From: Bog-473 sp963711065
Lineage (GTDB): Bacteria; Actinomycetota; Acidimicrobiia; Acidimicrobiales; RAAP-2
Reading direction: 5' to 3'
NCBI GenBank assembly: GCA_963711065.1
Contig: CAVQCO010000006.1
Span: 434,001 to 498,000, forward strand
Length of the DNA stretch: 64,000 bases
This document shows positions 51,983 through 62,675 of the stretch, one piece after another. The notes below the pieces were generated by a model. It saw only the letters and a list, made by a program, of their open reading frames with translations. It did not search any database and was not told the DNA's origin. How positions within the stretch are numbered: position 1 is the stretch's first letter; every line of letters begins with the position of its first letter. The position numbers and the translations under genes were made by a program.

Positions 51983-52275
51983 TCACCGAACACGCGCTGC
52001 TCGAGGTCGTGCCGGGCCGGGCCGAGGAGTTCGTCGCCGCGATGGAGCGGGCCAAGGACCTCATCGCCGGCAGCCCAGGCTTCGTCTCGCTGCGTGTCGA
52101 GCGTTGCATCGAGCACCCCAGCCGCTTCCTGCTCCTGGTCGAGTGGGAGCACCTGGAGGACCACACCGAGGGCTTTCGTGGCTCGGCGGCGTACGAGGAC
52201 TGGCGGGCGGCCCTGCACCACTTCTACGACCCCTTCCCCGTGGTCGAGCACTTCGAGGTGACGGTCACCGCCTGA
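51979..52275 (+). CDS. Antibiotic biosynthesis monooxygenase (ABM) domain protein
   Basis: 98 aa ferredoxin-like fold: HALLEVVPGRAEEFVAAMERA, SPGFVSLRVERCIEHPSRFLLL in pieces, WEHLEDHTEGFRGSAAYEDW. Members oxidise quinol-like substrates or degrade haem. GTG overlaps the M20 stop (GTGA). Confidence 0.9.
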   Translation: MITEHALLEVVPGRAEEFVAAMERAKDLIAGSPGFVSLRVERCIEHPSRFLLLVEWEHLEDHTEGFRGSAAYEDWRAALHHFYDPFPVVEHFEVTVTA

Positions 52276-52320
52276 CCGCCGAGGAGGGCGCTGCGGATCG
52301 GGCGAGGCCCTGGTCACCGG

Positions 52321-52356
52321 CCATTTCCCTCAAGCCCTTGTCAACGCCATTTCCCT
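52321..52356 (+). repeat. Direct repeat upstream of the GAF-GGDEF gene
   Basis: CCATTTCCCT-N-AAG occurs at 52321 and again at 52347, a 26-base step, in the 194-base gap before the cyclase. It could be a regulator site; the rest of the gap shows nothing. Confidence 0.45.
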
Positions 52357-52469
52357 AAAGGCATCCCCGGTTGGTGACGACAACGATGCCGGGCGGAGGA
52401 TGCGGCCCCGGGCTGGCGAACCGCCGGGGCGGCTCTCGCGCCGGCGGGTGTCAGGGGGTCGAACAGGAC

Positions 52470-53837
52470 ATGGTGACCGAGGAGGAATGGAGCGGGGAAG
52501 TCGCGAAGTCGAAGCGCTTCCGCCTGCTCAGCCCGATCATCGCTCTCGGCGCGTTCGGGCTCGTCTTTGTGCCGTGCATGGCCGCCGGCAACGCAATCGC
52601 GTCGGGCTTCGCGGCCTACCTGGTGTCCGTCGGCCTCGTGCTGGCGATCATGTTCCCGATCGCCTTTGTCCTGGTCATCTTCGGCGAGCGCCGACAGCGC
52701 GTGACCGACGAGAAGGTGCGGAACCTGAACACCGAGCTGACCGAGGCCATCGCGGCGGCCGACCGCGAGGCGGTCGTCCGGGACTCCCAGGTGCAGCGAC
52801 AGCGCTTCGAGAGCCGCCTGGCCAATGCGCTGGACATGGCGGAAGGCGAGCCCGAGGTGATCGACGTGATCGAGCGGTCCTTCAGCGCGGTCCTGCCCGA
52901 CGCCCCGGCGGAGCTCCTGCTGGCCGACAACAGTCATGCCCATCTCGTGCGCATGGCGGCGGTGGGTCCCGACGGCGAGCCGCCCAGCTGCGGCGTGGAC
53001 TCACCCGACCGCTGCCCGGCGGCCCGGCGGGCACAGATCCAGGCCTTCCCCGACAGCGACGATCTCGACGCCTGCCCGAAGCTGCGCAACCGGCCCCAGG
53101 GGCGGATCTCGGCGCTCTGCGTGCCGGTCTCCATCATGGGCCGGACGGTCGGCGTGATCCACGCCACGGGCGCGCCCGGGGTGGACGTCGAGGACGACAG
53201 GGTCGACGACCTCACCACGCTGGCGAAACTCGCGGGTGCGCGCATCGGTCTCCTGCGGGTTATGGCAGAGACGCAGTTGCAAGCGTCGACCGACACTCTC
53301 ACGGGACTCCTCAATCGCCGCGCCTTCTCCGAGCAGGTCGCGGGCGTGCCGGCGCATCTCTATCCCGTCGCAGTGGCGATGGCCGACCTCGACCGCTTCA
53401 AGACGCTGAACGACACCTATGGGCACGAGACCGGTGATCGCGCCCTCCGGCTGTTCGCGAGGGTCATGCGTGACTCGCTCCGGGGAAGCGACGTGGTCTC
53501 GCGCTATGGCGGTGAGGAGTTCGCAATCGCGTTCCCAGACTGCTCTGCGATCGACGCCAGCCGAGCCCTGAACACGGTACGGGCGCAACTCGACGCGGCC
53601 ATCACGGTGAGCGGGCTGCCCAAGTTCACCGCCAGCTTCGGCGTCACCGACGCCGAGCCCGGCGAGGAGCTCATCGCCGTCCTGCGTCGGGCGGACGATG
53701 CGCTCTTGATGGCGAAGCGGCAAGGCCGTGACCGGGTGGTGCTGCACGACGCGGCCGGCCTCCCCGTTCCGGCCGAGGGCGAATCTGGACTGCCTCGCTT
53801 CATGGACGAACAGCTCTCCGGCGCCGATCACACCTGA
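52470..53837 (+). CDS. Diguanylate cyclase (membrane, GAF-GGDEF)
   Basis: 455 aa from ATG 52470. Two membrane helices (~21-40 and ~47-72), a helical linker, a GAF-like domain (~120-265) with three cysteines spaced as in a common actinobacterial type (CGVDSPDRC, DACPKL), then GGDEF (~270-430) with active GGEEF at 347-351 and an RGSD inhibitory site at 338-341. It should make cyclic-di-GMP with product inhibition. Third such protein in the window. Confidence 0.92.
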   Translation: MVTEEEWSGEVAKSKRFRLLSPIIALGAFGLVFVPCMAAGNAIASGFAAYLVSVGLVLAIMFPIAFVLVIFGERRQRVTDEKVRNLNTELTEAIAAADREAVVRDSQVQRQRFESRLANALDMAEGEPEVIDVIERSFSAVLPDAPAELLLADNSHAHLVRMAAVGPDGEPPSCGVDSPDRCPAARRAQIQAFPDSDDLDACPKLRNRPQGRISALCVPVSIMGRTVGVIHATGAPGVDVEDDRVDDLTTLAKLAGARIGLLRVMAETQLQASTDTLTGLLNRRAFSEQVAGVPAHLYPVAVAMADLDRFKTLNDTYGHETGDRALRLFARVMRDSLRGSDVVSRYGGEEFAIAFPDCSAIDASRALNTVRAQLDAAITVSGLPKFTASFGVTDAEPGEELIAVLRRADDALLMAKRQGRDRVVLHDAAGLPVPAEGESGLPRFMDEQLSGADHT

Positions 53838-53912
53838 CCGGTCGGCCACTCGTCCCGCCCGCCGTCCCCGGGGGTTGGACGTCGGGGGTGCCCGCGAACC
53901 CGGATGCCCGCC

Positions 53913-54317
53913 TCAGGCGCGGTTGCGTCGCCTGCCGGCCCTCAACAAGCCAAGCAAGGCCCGCACCACGCTCAGGCTCGCCAACGCGATCAGCGTCGCG
54001 TCGAAGGATGGGACCCACCGGACCTGGTCCCCGTTGACGACGTAGACCCCCACGGGCAGGACCAAACCACCGAATCCTCCTCCGGTGCCCGTTGGCGGCT
54101 GGGCGTCGGGCGGGGTGCCGTTCGCCGGCTCCGTGGTCTCGACGGCAGGGGTCGGCCCGGGGGCGGACGGCTTGATCGGCCCTTCACCCCCCCCGCCCCC
54201 ACCGGCCACCAAGGCGACGGGAATGATGAGGATCCCGTCCCGCTCATAGGCGGTGCCAAAGGAGCGTCGCACCGACAGGTTCTCGGCCATTCTTTCCAGC
54301 AGCTCTCGGGTGTGCAC
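53913..54317 (-). CDS. GerW/YtfJ family spore-protein homologue
   Basis: 134 aa from GTG 54317, with GGAAAGGAAGG upstream; an ATG ten codons earlier has none. HTRELLERMAENLSVRRSFGTAYERDG then GILIIPVALVAGGGGGG, a Pro/Thr linker, and LVLPVGVYVVNGDQVRWVPSFD match GerW (YtfJ), with one membrane-like segment at the end. These occur in many non-sporulating actinobacteria, so sporulation is not implied. Confidence 0.82.
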   Translation of the reverse strand: MHTRELLERMAENLSVRRSFGTAYERDGILIIPVALVAGGGGGGEGPIKPSAPGPTPAVETTEPANGTPPDAQPPTGTGGGFGGLVLPVGVYVVNGDQVRWVPSFDATLIALASLSVVRALLGLLRAGRRRNRA

Positions 54318-54427
54318 GGCTCGGCCTTCCTTTCCTTCCCGCCCCATGGGCGACGCTCTCGACGTGGGGCTGCCCGCATCGTGCGGTGCACCCACAGAAG
54401 CGACCGTAGGTCCGGTCGGCGTCGCCG

Positions 54428-55105
54428 TCACGCCCGGCCCGACAGCGCTGGGCCGACGAACATCTCGAGGCACCCGTCGAGCCCGACGATCTCGATGTCG
54501 CTCCGCCGGCGGCGTGCCCACGTCGCCCGGTCGATGCGGAACCTGACCGTCCGGCCCGAGCCGTCCCGCCGCGGCGCCCGTGCCTCGCCGTTCTCCGTGT
54601 AGCCGACCGCTCGCGACGTCGCCAACGAGGCGGCGTTGTCGTCGAACGCGCCGCTGAGCGCCTCCTCGGCGCTCAGGCCGGCGAAGGCCAGGTGCAGGAT
54701 CGCCTCGCGCATCTCGCGCCCGAGGCCTTGACCCTGGTGGGCCACGCCCAACCAGGAGCCGGTCTCCACCGAGCGCACCGCACGGAAGTGCTCGGCGAAC
54801 AGGTCCTGCATGCCGACCGGTTGCCCGTCCACGAATGCGGTCGCGGTGAAGGTCCACTTGTCGGCGGACCAGTTGGCCCGGTGCCCCCACAGCCACTGGG
54901 CGGTGGCGCGGGCGCGTTGCCCCGGCTCCACGTCGGTCCAGGCCACGAAGAACGGCATGGTCGCGGGGTCGTGGACGCCACGGTCCACCAGGGCGACCAA
55001 CGCGGCGAACTCTTCCTCACGCGGCAAGCGCAACTCCAGGCGGGGGGTGCGCACGACCAGGTCGAAGAGGGGCCAGTACGGCCGGGCCCCGCGCGCCACC
55101 GCCAC
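54428..55105 (-). CDS. GNAT acetyltransferase, RimJ/RimL type
   Basis: 225 aa. VRTPRLELRLPREEEFAALV, WLGVAHQGQGLGREMREAILHLAF and ASLATSRAVGYTENGE are the RimJ-like pattern. Directly follows the acyl-CoA mutase gene by 3 bases on the same strand. Target unknown. Confidence 0.9.
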   Translation of the reverse strand: MAVARGARPYWPLFDLVVRTPRLELRLPREEEFAALVALVDRGVHDPATMPFFVAWTDVEPGQRARATAQWLWGHRANWSADKWTFTATAFVDGQPVGMQDLFAEHFRAVRSVETGSWLGVAHQGQGLGREMREAILHLAFAGLSAEEALSGAFDDNAASLATSRAVGYTENGEARAPRRDGSGRTVRFRIDRATWARRRRSDIEIVGLDGCLEMFVGPALSGRA

Positions 55106-55108
55106 GCG

Positions 55109-56716
<1,608 letters not shown>

Positions 56717-56723
56717 GCACCAC

Positions 56724-56729
56724 AGGCTA
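56724..56729 (-). promoter_or_regulatory. -10 element TAGCCT of the acyl-CoA mutase gene
   Basis: TAGCCT seven bases before GTG 56716; leaderless geometry. Confidence 0.45.
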
Positions 56730-56790
56730 CGGATGATCCGGGGCCCCGGGAAAGCGGGCCTCCGGGCCCCGGGACGGGCAGACTACGGCC

Positions 56791-57234
56791 GTGGACGACC
56801 CCGCCTTCTCCCACTTCGGCATCTGTGTCAGCGACCTCGAGCGGTCCGTGGCCTTCTACTGCGGCGCCCTGGGCTTCGAGAAGGCCGAGTCGCACGCCAT
56901 CGGGACCGAGTTCGCCCGGCTGATGGACCTGCCCGACGTCGCGGTCACCTCGCAGTTCGTCCGCCGGGGACCGACCGCCATTGAGCTCCTCGCCTTCACG
57001 GAGCCCGCCCCCTTCGGCGAGCGGGAGCGGCGGGCGGTCAACCGGCTCGGCCTGACCCACCTCTCCTTCCGGGTGCGCGACGTGGCGGCGACGACGGCAC
57101 GGATCGTGGCCCTGGGAGGGGCCGTGGTCGAGTCGAGCCGGACCTGCATCGATCTCGGCGGGACCGCCCTCGAGTTCGTCTACTGCACCGACCCCGACGG
57201 GGTGCGGGTGGAGCTGATGGACCTCGGCGGCTGA
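56791..57234 (+). CDS. VOC superfamily (glyoxalase-like) protein
   Basis: 147 aa. One vicinal-oxygen-chelate unit pair with the four metal ligands visible: His in FSHFGICVSD, Glu in AIELLAF, His in LTHLSFRV and Glu in VRVELMD. It might be a methylmalonyl-CoA epimerase, given the divergent mutase, but the sequence looks as close to lactoylglutathione-lyase-like members. Its last 55 bases overlap the convergent ctaG gene. Confidence 0.85.
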   Translation: MDDPAFSHFGICVSDLERSVAFYCGALGFEKAESHAIGTEFARLMDLPDVAVTSQFVRRGPTAIELLAFTEPAPFGERERRAVNRLGLTHLSFRVRDVAATTARIVALGGAVVESSRTCIDLGGTALEFVYCTDPDGVRVELMDLGG

Positions 57235-58136
57235 CCGGGTGACTCGGCTTGGGCCTGCGCGAGGGCTTGGGCGTCGAGCTCGGCGTCGATCCGTTCGGCC
57301 TTGCGCTCCTCCATGTGCATCCAGCGGAGCGCGACGGGGATCATGGGCCAGAGCATGAGCGTGTCGCCCACCACCCACATGATGGAGCCGCCGGCATGCA
57401 GGTCGACCACGTAGGAGGGTCCCCACGTGCGGTGCGTGGCGAAGTAGGCGGGGAAGAGCTCTCTCGACGCGCCGGCGAGCGACAGACCGGTGAAGGTGTC
57501 GATCGGGATCGCCAGGAACAGGTAGAAGAACTGGAGCGCGGGATGGAGGCGGTAGCAGTTGGGGTCGTTGCCGAAGATCTGGCGCCAGAACATGTAGCCC
57601 ACGACGAGGAACGCGAGGTGCTCGGCGTTGTGCAGGCTCTCGTGCTCGAGGGTGAGGTTGTACCAGCTCGTCAGGTGGCTCACCGGGATCAGGACGGCGT
57701 ACAGGGCGAAGGCGACGGCAGGGTGCCCGAGGAACTTGGCCACGGGTGAACGGAGCGCCTCGGTCACGACCAGGTGCGCCGTGCCCGTGGTCGAACGCCA
57801 GGACAGCTCCAACGGCGACGAGATCGCGAACAGCGGGGCCGCCACCATGATGAGGAGCAGGTGCTGGACCATGTGGTCCCAGAACAGCTCGCCGTCGTAC
57901 ACCCCGATGGAGCTGAAGATGGCCACGGCCGTCGTGAACAGAGCGCCCACGAAGGCGACCGTCTTGCCGGTCGACCATGGGTGGCGCGGGTGCAGCGCAT
58001 TGTTGCGCCTGACGCCCCACAGGTAGAGGACGAGGGCGGCGACGATCATCGCCACCGGCACGAAGTCGAACTGGGTGGCGAAGAGCTGCGACCCCCGCAG
58101 CGGCGGGAGACCCGCGTCGTAGAGCGCGGCGATCAC
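57180..58136 (-). CDS. ctaG: CtaG-type cytochrome c oxidase assembly protein
   Basis: 318 aa with seven membrane helices. SIGVYDGELFWDHMVQHLLLIMVAAPLF in pieces, EHLAFLVVGYMFWRQIFG, and DLHAGGSIMWVVGD are the caa3-type CtaG signature (histidines for copper). It delivers copper to the oxidase in the membrane. The C-terminal ~45 residues (ERKAERIDAELDAQA...) are a charged tail read through the end of the VOC gene. GTG start, TACCGT six bases upstream. Confidence 0.9.
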   Translation of the reverse strand: MIAALYDAGLPPLRGSQLFATQFDFVPVAMIVAALVLYLWGVRRNNALHPRHPWSTGKTVAFVGALFTTAVAIFSSIGVYDGELFWDHMVQHLLLIMVAAPLFAISSPLELSWRSTTGTAHLVVTEALRSPVAKFLGHPAVAFALYAVLIPVSHLTSWYNLTLEHESLHNAEHLAFLVVGYMFWRQIFGNDPNCYRLHPALQFFYLFLAIPIDTFTGLSLAGASRELFPAYFATHRTWGPSYVVDLHAGGSIMWVVGDTLMLWPMIPVALRWMHMEERKAERIDAELDAQALAQAQAESPGQPPRSISSTRTPSGSVQ

Positions 58137-58142
58137 CTCAAG

Positions 58143-58148
58143 ACGGTA
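58143..58148 (-). promoter_or_regulatory. -10 element TACCGT of ctaG
   Basis: TACCGT six bases before GTG 58136; leaderless geometry, 10 bases from the end of the upstream gene. Confidence 0.45.
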
Positions 58149-58157
58149 CCGCCGTCG

Positions 58158-59162
58158 TCAGCCGTGCTGCCAGACGCGCTGGGAGATCCCCCGTTTGCCG
58201 TAGAGCGCTGCGGCCGAGAGGCGGCCCGCCTCGTCGTCGGTCATCCGCCATCCCAGCGCTCCGGCGTTCTGCTCGGCCTGCTCCCTGTTCTTGGCCCCCG
58301 GGATCGGCACGGCGCCCTGCGCGATGAGCCAAGCCAGCGCGACCTGGCTGGGCGTGCGCTCGTGGGCCTCGCCGATCCGGCGGAGCTCGGCGACCACGGC
58401 GTCCACGTCGGCCCACGGGTGGGCGGAGAAGGTGCGACCACCCTGGGGAGGGTTGGAGGCCGAGTACTTGCCGGTCAGGCGCCCCTGCCCGAGGGGCGAG
58501 TACGCCAGCGGGACGACACCGAGCTCGCGGCAGCACTCGAGCAGCCCGACCCGGAGCGGCATGGTGCGGAGAAGGGAGAACTCGACCTGGTTGCTCGCCA
58601 GCTGCAGGCCCCGGCGGCGGAGCGCGGCGTCGATGGCCCGGGTCTCCTTGGCCGAGTAGTTGGACACGCCGACGGCCTTGACGAGCCCTTCGGCGTGCGC
58701 CGCGGCGAGGGCCTCTGCCATGGCGTCGTGGGAGCGCAGCGAGATCGGACCGTGGACCTGGTAGAGGTCGATGGCGTCGGTCCCCAATCGCTCGAGGGAG
58801 CGCCGCGCCGCGGTGAGCAGCGCCGAGTGCACCTGGAGCTTCCACGGGCTCGGCATGAACTTGCTGGCGATGACGACCCGGTGGCGCGTGCCGGGGTCCT
58901 CGGCGAGCAGGCGGCCGATGATGCGCTCGCTCTCCCCACCCCCGTAGACCTCGGCGGTGTCGAAGAGCACGACGCCGGCCTCGATGCTGGCCTGCCAGGC
59001 GTCGCGGATGGTCGACTCGGTGAGCGACTGGTCGTAGCCGCCCATGCCCCAGGTGCCCTTGTCCCCCCAGGCCCACGTCCCCACACCGAGCGGTGGGATG
59101 GTCACGCCGGAGCCTGCCAGCGCGATCCGGTCGCCGGCCTGCGGTGGCGGCCCGCCGGTCAT
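58158..59162 (-). CDS. Aldo/keto reductase
   Basis: 334 aa. Catalytic tetrad positions are present: Asp-Tyr in LFDTAEVYGGGESE, Lys in VIASKFMP, His in YQVHGPIS. NADPH-dependent reductase of the AKR fold; SNYSAKE and VPIPGAKNREQA are standard. ATG 59162 overlaps the hydrolase stop (ATGA). Substrate unknown. Confidence 0.92.
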   Translation of the reverse strand: MTGGPPPQAGDRIALAGSGVTIPPLGVGTWAWGDKGTWGMGGYDQSLTESTIRDAWQASIEAGVVLFDTAEVYGGGESERIIGRLLAEDPGTRHRVVIASKFMPSPWKLQVHSALLTAARRSLERLGTDAIDLYQVHGPISLRSHDAMAEALAAAHAEGLVKAVGVSNYSAKETRAIDAALRRRGLQLASNQVEFSLLRTMPLRVGLLECCRELGVVPLAYSPLGQGRLTGKYSASNPPQGGRTFSAHPWADVDAVVAELRRIGEAHERTPSQVALAWLIAQGAVPIPGAKNREQAEQNAGALGWRMTDDEAGRLSAAALYGKRGISQRVWQHG

Positions 59163-60017
59163 CGGGCGCTCGCCGCCCACTCGAGGTGCGCCTCGACGGC
59201 GGCCCGCCAGGCGGCGGCGTGGGTGAGCTGCGGCGAGTGGTAGGCGCCCGCGATCACGGCGAGTCGCCCGTCGGCCACCTCTGCCGCGAGGTCGGCGGCC
59301 TGGTCGACGAGCGGGTGATCGTGCTCACCGACGATGACCGTGGTGGGACAGGTGATGGACGGCAGGTCGGGGCGCAACGAGGTCTCCCCATCGGCGTCGT
59401 CGGCCATGAGGGCCGTGCCGAACCCCTTGACGGCGTACGCGTCCATCCCGGCGAAGATGGCCTCCTTCTCCCGTTGCCACGCCGGGGTGGTCGCCGCTTC
59501 GATCAGCGTGTCCTCGGGCCCGCCGAGGCTCAGGGTGGCCGGCATGCCCTGGGACGGGTCGAACGCCTCGACGAAGCCCCGCACGAGGGCGCGCAGCTCC
59601 TCGTCCCCCGGCATGAACGACCACGCGCTCGGTGTCCATGAGGACGAGCGAGCTCACGAGGTCGGGCCGGCTCAACACGGTGCCGAGCGCGACCCGGCCA
59701 CCCATGGAGTGGCCGAGCAGGTCGACCGGGCCCTGACCCACCGACTCTAGGAAGACGGTGAGGTCGGACACGAGCTGGTCGATGGTGTAGCCGTCGAGCA
59801 CGCCCAGCTTGCTCGAGTGCCCGTGGCCACGTTGGTCGACGGTGACCACTCGCCGCTGGCGGGCCAGCGCGTCGACCTCGAGTGCAAAGTCGTGCGAGGA
59901 GCCGGTGAACCCGTGGACGAGGACGAGCGTGGACGATCCCTCCGGGCCTTTCCCATGCTCGGACCACGCCATGTCGATCCCGTTGACCGACAATGTGGAC
60001 TGGGCCGTTTGTGTCAT
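59159..60017 (-). CDS. Alpha/beta hydrolase (frameshifted)
   Basis: About 286 aa once joined. LVLVHGFTGSSHDF forms the oxyanion hole, DQRGHGHSSK follows, and the nucleophile Ser is in LLGHSMGGRVALG. After MDT the frame changes at about 59628-59634; SFMPGDEELRALVRGF and the acid/His residues in VGEHDHPLVD and AYHSPQLTH continue. Removing one G (T-S-A-W-S-F-M) restores it. ATG 60017 follows TAGACA by six bases. Substrate unknown. Confidence 0.85.
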
Positions 60018-60081
60018 GGCCACTGTCTAGTTCCTGTTGCCGCCTCGTTGCTCGTGCCCCGGGTGTGCTGCTCCCACCACC

Positions 60082-60087
60082 TACAAT
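60082..60087 (+). promoter_or_regulatory. -10 element TACAAT of the glycosyltransferase gene
   Basis: TACAAT eight bases before ATG 60096. Confidence 0.4.
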
Positions 60088-60095
60088 CCGCCCCG

Positions 60096-61340
60096 ATGCC
60101 CACCTCCCCAGGCGACGCTCCGCGTGCCGGGGCGGCGCCGGGGCCCTTGGTCAGCATCATCACGCCATCGTTGAACCAGGCACCGTTCATCCGTCAGACC
60201 ATTGAGAGCGTGCTCGGCCAGGACTACCCCCGGATCGAGTATCTCGTCCTCGACGGAGGCTCGACCGACGGGGCCCTCGACGTCATCCGCGAGTACGACG
60301 GCCGGCTCGACTGGGTCTGCGAGAGCGACACCGGGCAGGCGAACGCCATCAACCGTGGCCTGCGTCGGGCCCGCGGCGAGATCGTCGCGTGGATCAACTC
60401 GGACGATGTGCTGCTTCCCGGAGCGGTGACCGCGATGGTGGAGCGCTTCGCCTCCCGGCCCGACGTGTGCCTGGTCTATGGCGACGGCTTCCTCATCGAC
60501 GTCGGGGGAGACGTCGTCCAGGAGATGCACCTCGGCGAGCCCAACCTCTGGGAGCTCATGCACCTGTACAACCAGATCGTGCTGGGGGTCGCCGCCTTCT
60601 ACCGCGCCGGCGCCCTGGAGTCGGCCGGGTACATCGACGAGCGTTGGCGTTGGCTCTTCGACTACGAGCTGTTTCTCCGACTCTGCACGAGGTACCCGTA
60701 CGCGCACCTGTCCGCGCCCGTGGTGTCCATGCGTGTCTACCCGCAGACCCTCTCGCAGTCCGGGGGGATCCCCCGTTGGAGGGAGATCAGGCGCATGCTC
60801 CGCAAGCACGCCGTCCGCCGTTTTCCCCCATCGACCCCGTATTTCCTCGCCGACCTGGTCCGTCTGAACGCCGCCGGCATGCAGGCGCACGGCGGCGCGT
60901 CCCGCGCCCGGGCCGCAATCGCCACACCCGTCACGATGGCGAGCGAGCGGGTGAAACACGAGGTCTTCCGCCGCGCGCACCGGGTCCACGACGACGGATG
61001 GGTGGAGCAGCGCGCCGAATTCGTCCTCCGCCGGCCACGGGGAACGGTGGCTGTCCTCGAGGGCGAGGTTCCCTGGGAACTCCCCCGGCAACAGCTGCAG
61101 GTGCGCGTGGAGGGCGCCCGTCCGGTGGAGTTCGAGCTGGGACCCGGTCCATTCGAGAAGACGATTCAGGTACAACCTCGAGGAGGGCGACGGCCTCCAT
61201 CGGCCGACAGGCCGACCCTCGTGCGCATCCGCGCCGCGCAGTTCTTCAGGCCCGCACGCCGCTCGACGGCGTCGGACGACACCCGCAGGCTGGCGTGGAA
61301 GATCCACGGCTTCGACTGGGCGGACGCTTCACCTCCTTGA
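60096..61340 (+). CDS. Family 2 glycosyltransferase with C-terminal extension
   Basis: 414 aa. GT-A domain (~20-260): VSIITPSLNQAPFIRQTIESV in pieces, LDGGSTDGALDVI, GQANAINRGLRRARGEI and the metal site WINSDDVLLPGA. A ~120-residue extra C-terminal domain (VHDDGWVEQRAEFVLRR; LPRQQLQVRVEG) reads like a beta-rich module found after some actinobacterial transferases. Donor and acceptor unknown. Stands alone 78 bases from the divergent hydrolase. Confidence 0.87.
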   Translation: MPTSPGDAPRAGAAPGPLVSIITPSLNQAPFIRQTIESVLGQDYPRIEYLVLDGGSTDGALDVIREYDGRLDWVCESDTGQANAINRGLRRARGEIVAWINSDDVLLPGAVTAMVERFASRPDVCLVYGDGFLIDVGGDVVQEMHLGEPNLWELMHLYNQIVLGVAAFYRAGALESAGYIDERWRWLFDYELFLRLCTRYPYAHLSAPVVSMRVYPQTLSQSGGIPRWREIRRMLRKHAVRRFPPSTPYFLADLVRLNAAGMQAHGGASRARAAIATPVTMASERVKHEVFRRAHRVHDDGWVEQRAEFVLRRPRGTVAVLEGEVPWELPRQQLQVRVEGARPVEFELGPGPFEKTIQVQPRGGRRPPSADRPTLVRIRAAQFFRPARRSTASDDTRRLAWKIHGFDWADASPP

Positions 61341-61380
61341 GGAGGTCCGTCGCCGCGCCGGGCGCTCTGGCCCAGAGGGA

Positions 61381-62547
61381 TTACCCGTACGTGTGGGGCA
61401 TGCAGAGATCGTCGTACTCGGCAATGACGATCTCGCCGGCTTCCGGACCGCAGGCCGGGCACGCGGGATCCCGACGCACCTTGAACGTCCTGAAGGACTC
61501 TTCGAGGGCGTCGTAGGCAAGGAGACGCCCGACGAGCGGATCACCCAGCCCGAGCAGGACCTTGATCGTCTCGATGGCCTGGATCGAACCGATGATGCCG
61601 GGCAGCACCCCCAACACGCCGGCCTCGGCGCACGACGGGGCGAGCTCGGCGGGGGGCGGCTCTGGGATGAGGCAGCGGTAGCAGGGCCCGTTGTAGGGGT
61701 CGAACACGGTGACCTGACCCTCGAAGCGGAAGATGGAGCCGTGGATCACGGGGATGCGCTTGACCAGTGACGCGTCGTTCACGAGGTAGCGCGTCGGGAA
61801 GTTGTCGGTCCCGTCCACTATGGCGTCGTACCCGTCGATGATGTCGAGGATGTTGTCGGCGCCGAGACGCACGTCGTACGTCACCACGTTCACGTCTGGG
61901 TTGAGGGCGGTCAGCGTCTTCTTGGCCGAATCGACCTTGCGATCACCCACTCGGTCCATGTTGTGGAGGATCTGGCGCTGGAGGTTCGACTCGTCGACCA
62001 CGTCCATGTCGATGATCCCGAGCGTCCCCACACCGGCTGCCGCCAGATACAGGGCGGCCGGCGACCCCAGTCCGCCTGCGCCGAGAAGGAGCACCTTCGA
62101 CCCCAACAACTTGAGCTGTCCGACCTCACCGACCTCGGGCAGCAGGAGGTGGCGCTGGTAGCGGTTGCGCTGGGCCGGGCTCAGGGTCTTGGGCGCGACC
62201 CATGGGCGCCCGTCGTCCTTCCACTTGTTGAAGCCGCCGACCAGCGACTGGACGTCGGTGTAGCCGAGGTCCCCCATCGTCTTGGCGGCGAAGGCCGAGC
62301 GGACGCCCCCGGCGCAGTAGACGACGATCGGACCCGACTTGTCGGGAAGCTTCCCCTCCACCTGGAACTCGAGGTGGCCGCGGGGCAGGTGAACGGCGTT
62401 GGGAAGCGCTCCTTGCTCGTACTCGTCGGGCTCCCGCACGTCCAGGAAGGTGACCCCGCCGGCATCCAGCAGGGCCTGCGCGTCCTGCGGCTCCACCTCG
62501 CGGATGCACGCCTTCGCCTGGTTCAGTAGGTCTCGAGGAGTGGCCAA
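61381..62547 (-). CDS. Rhodanese-MoeB/ThiF fusion (sulfur-carrier adenylyltransferase)
   Basis: 388 aa. N-terminal rhodanese domain (~15-115) with active Cys in VVYCAGGVRSAFAA, then an E1-like domain (~125-388): LLGAGGLGSPAALYLAAAGV binds ATP, DGTDNFPTRYLVND, catalytic Cys in PSCAEAGVLG, and zinc pairs CYRC and CPAC. It would adenylate and thiolate a ThiS/MoaD-like carrier for molybdopterin, thiamine or cysteine synthesis. The domain order is opposite to MoeZ of mycobacteria. A TTG start with GGAGG six bases before is preferred; ATG 62592 (403 aa) lacks one. Confidence 0.85.
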   Translation of the reverse strand: MATPRDLLNQAKACIREVEPQDAQALLDAGGVTFLDVREPDEYEQGALPNAVHLPRGHLEFQVEGKLPDKSGPIVVYCAGGVRSAFAAKTMGDLGYTDVQSLVGGFNKWKDDGRPWVAPKTLSPAQRNRYQRHLLLPEVGEVGQLKLLGSKVLLLGAGGLGSPAALYLAAAGVGTLGIIDMDVVDESNLQRQILHNMDRVGDRKVDSAKKTLTALNPDVNVVTYDVRLGADNILDIIDGYDAIVDGTDNFPTRYLVNDASLVKRIPVIHGSIFRFEGQVTVFDPYNGPCYRCLIPEPPPAELAPSCAEAGVLGVLPGIIGSIQAIETIKVLLGLGDPLVGRLLAYDALEESFRTFKVRRDPACPACGPEAGEIVIAEYDDLCMPHTYG

Positions 62548-62675
62548 AGTCAACCTCCGTGGCCGTGCCGAGCCGAGCTGTCCGCCCGGCATACAACTGT
62601 TAAACACTACCAGCGGGGTCAACATTCCCGGTTGTCTGAGGCGGCGGCCCCCGATCGGTGGGAGACTGCGGGCCG

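Noticed and set aside
53913..54317. Evidence for sporulation from the GerW homologue
   Set aside because: The family is common in actinobacteria that do not form endospores, and no other sporulation gene is present.
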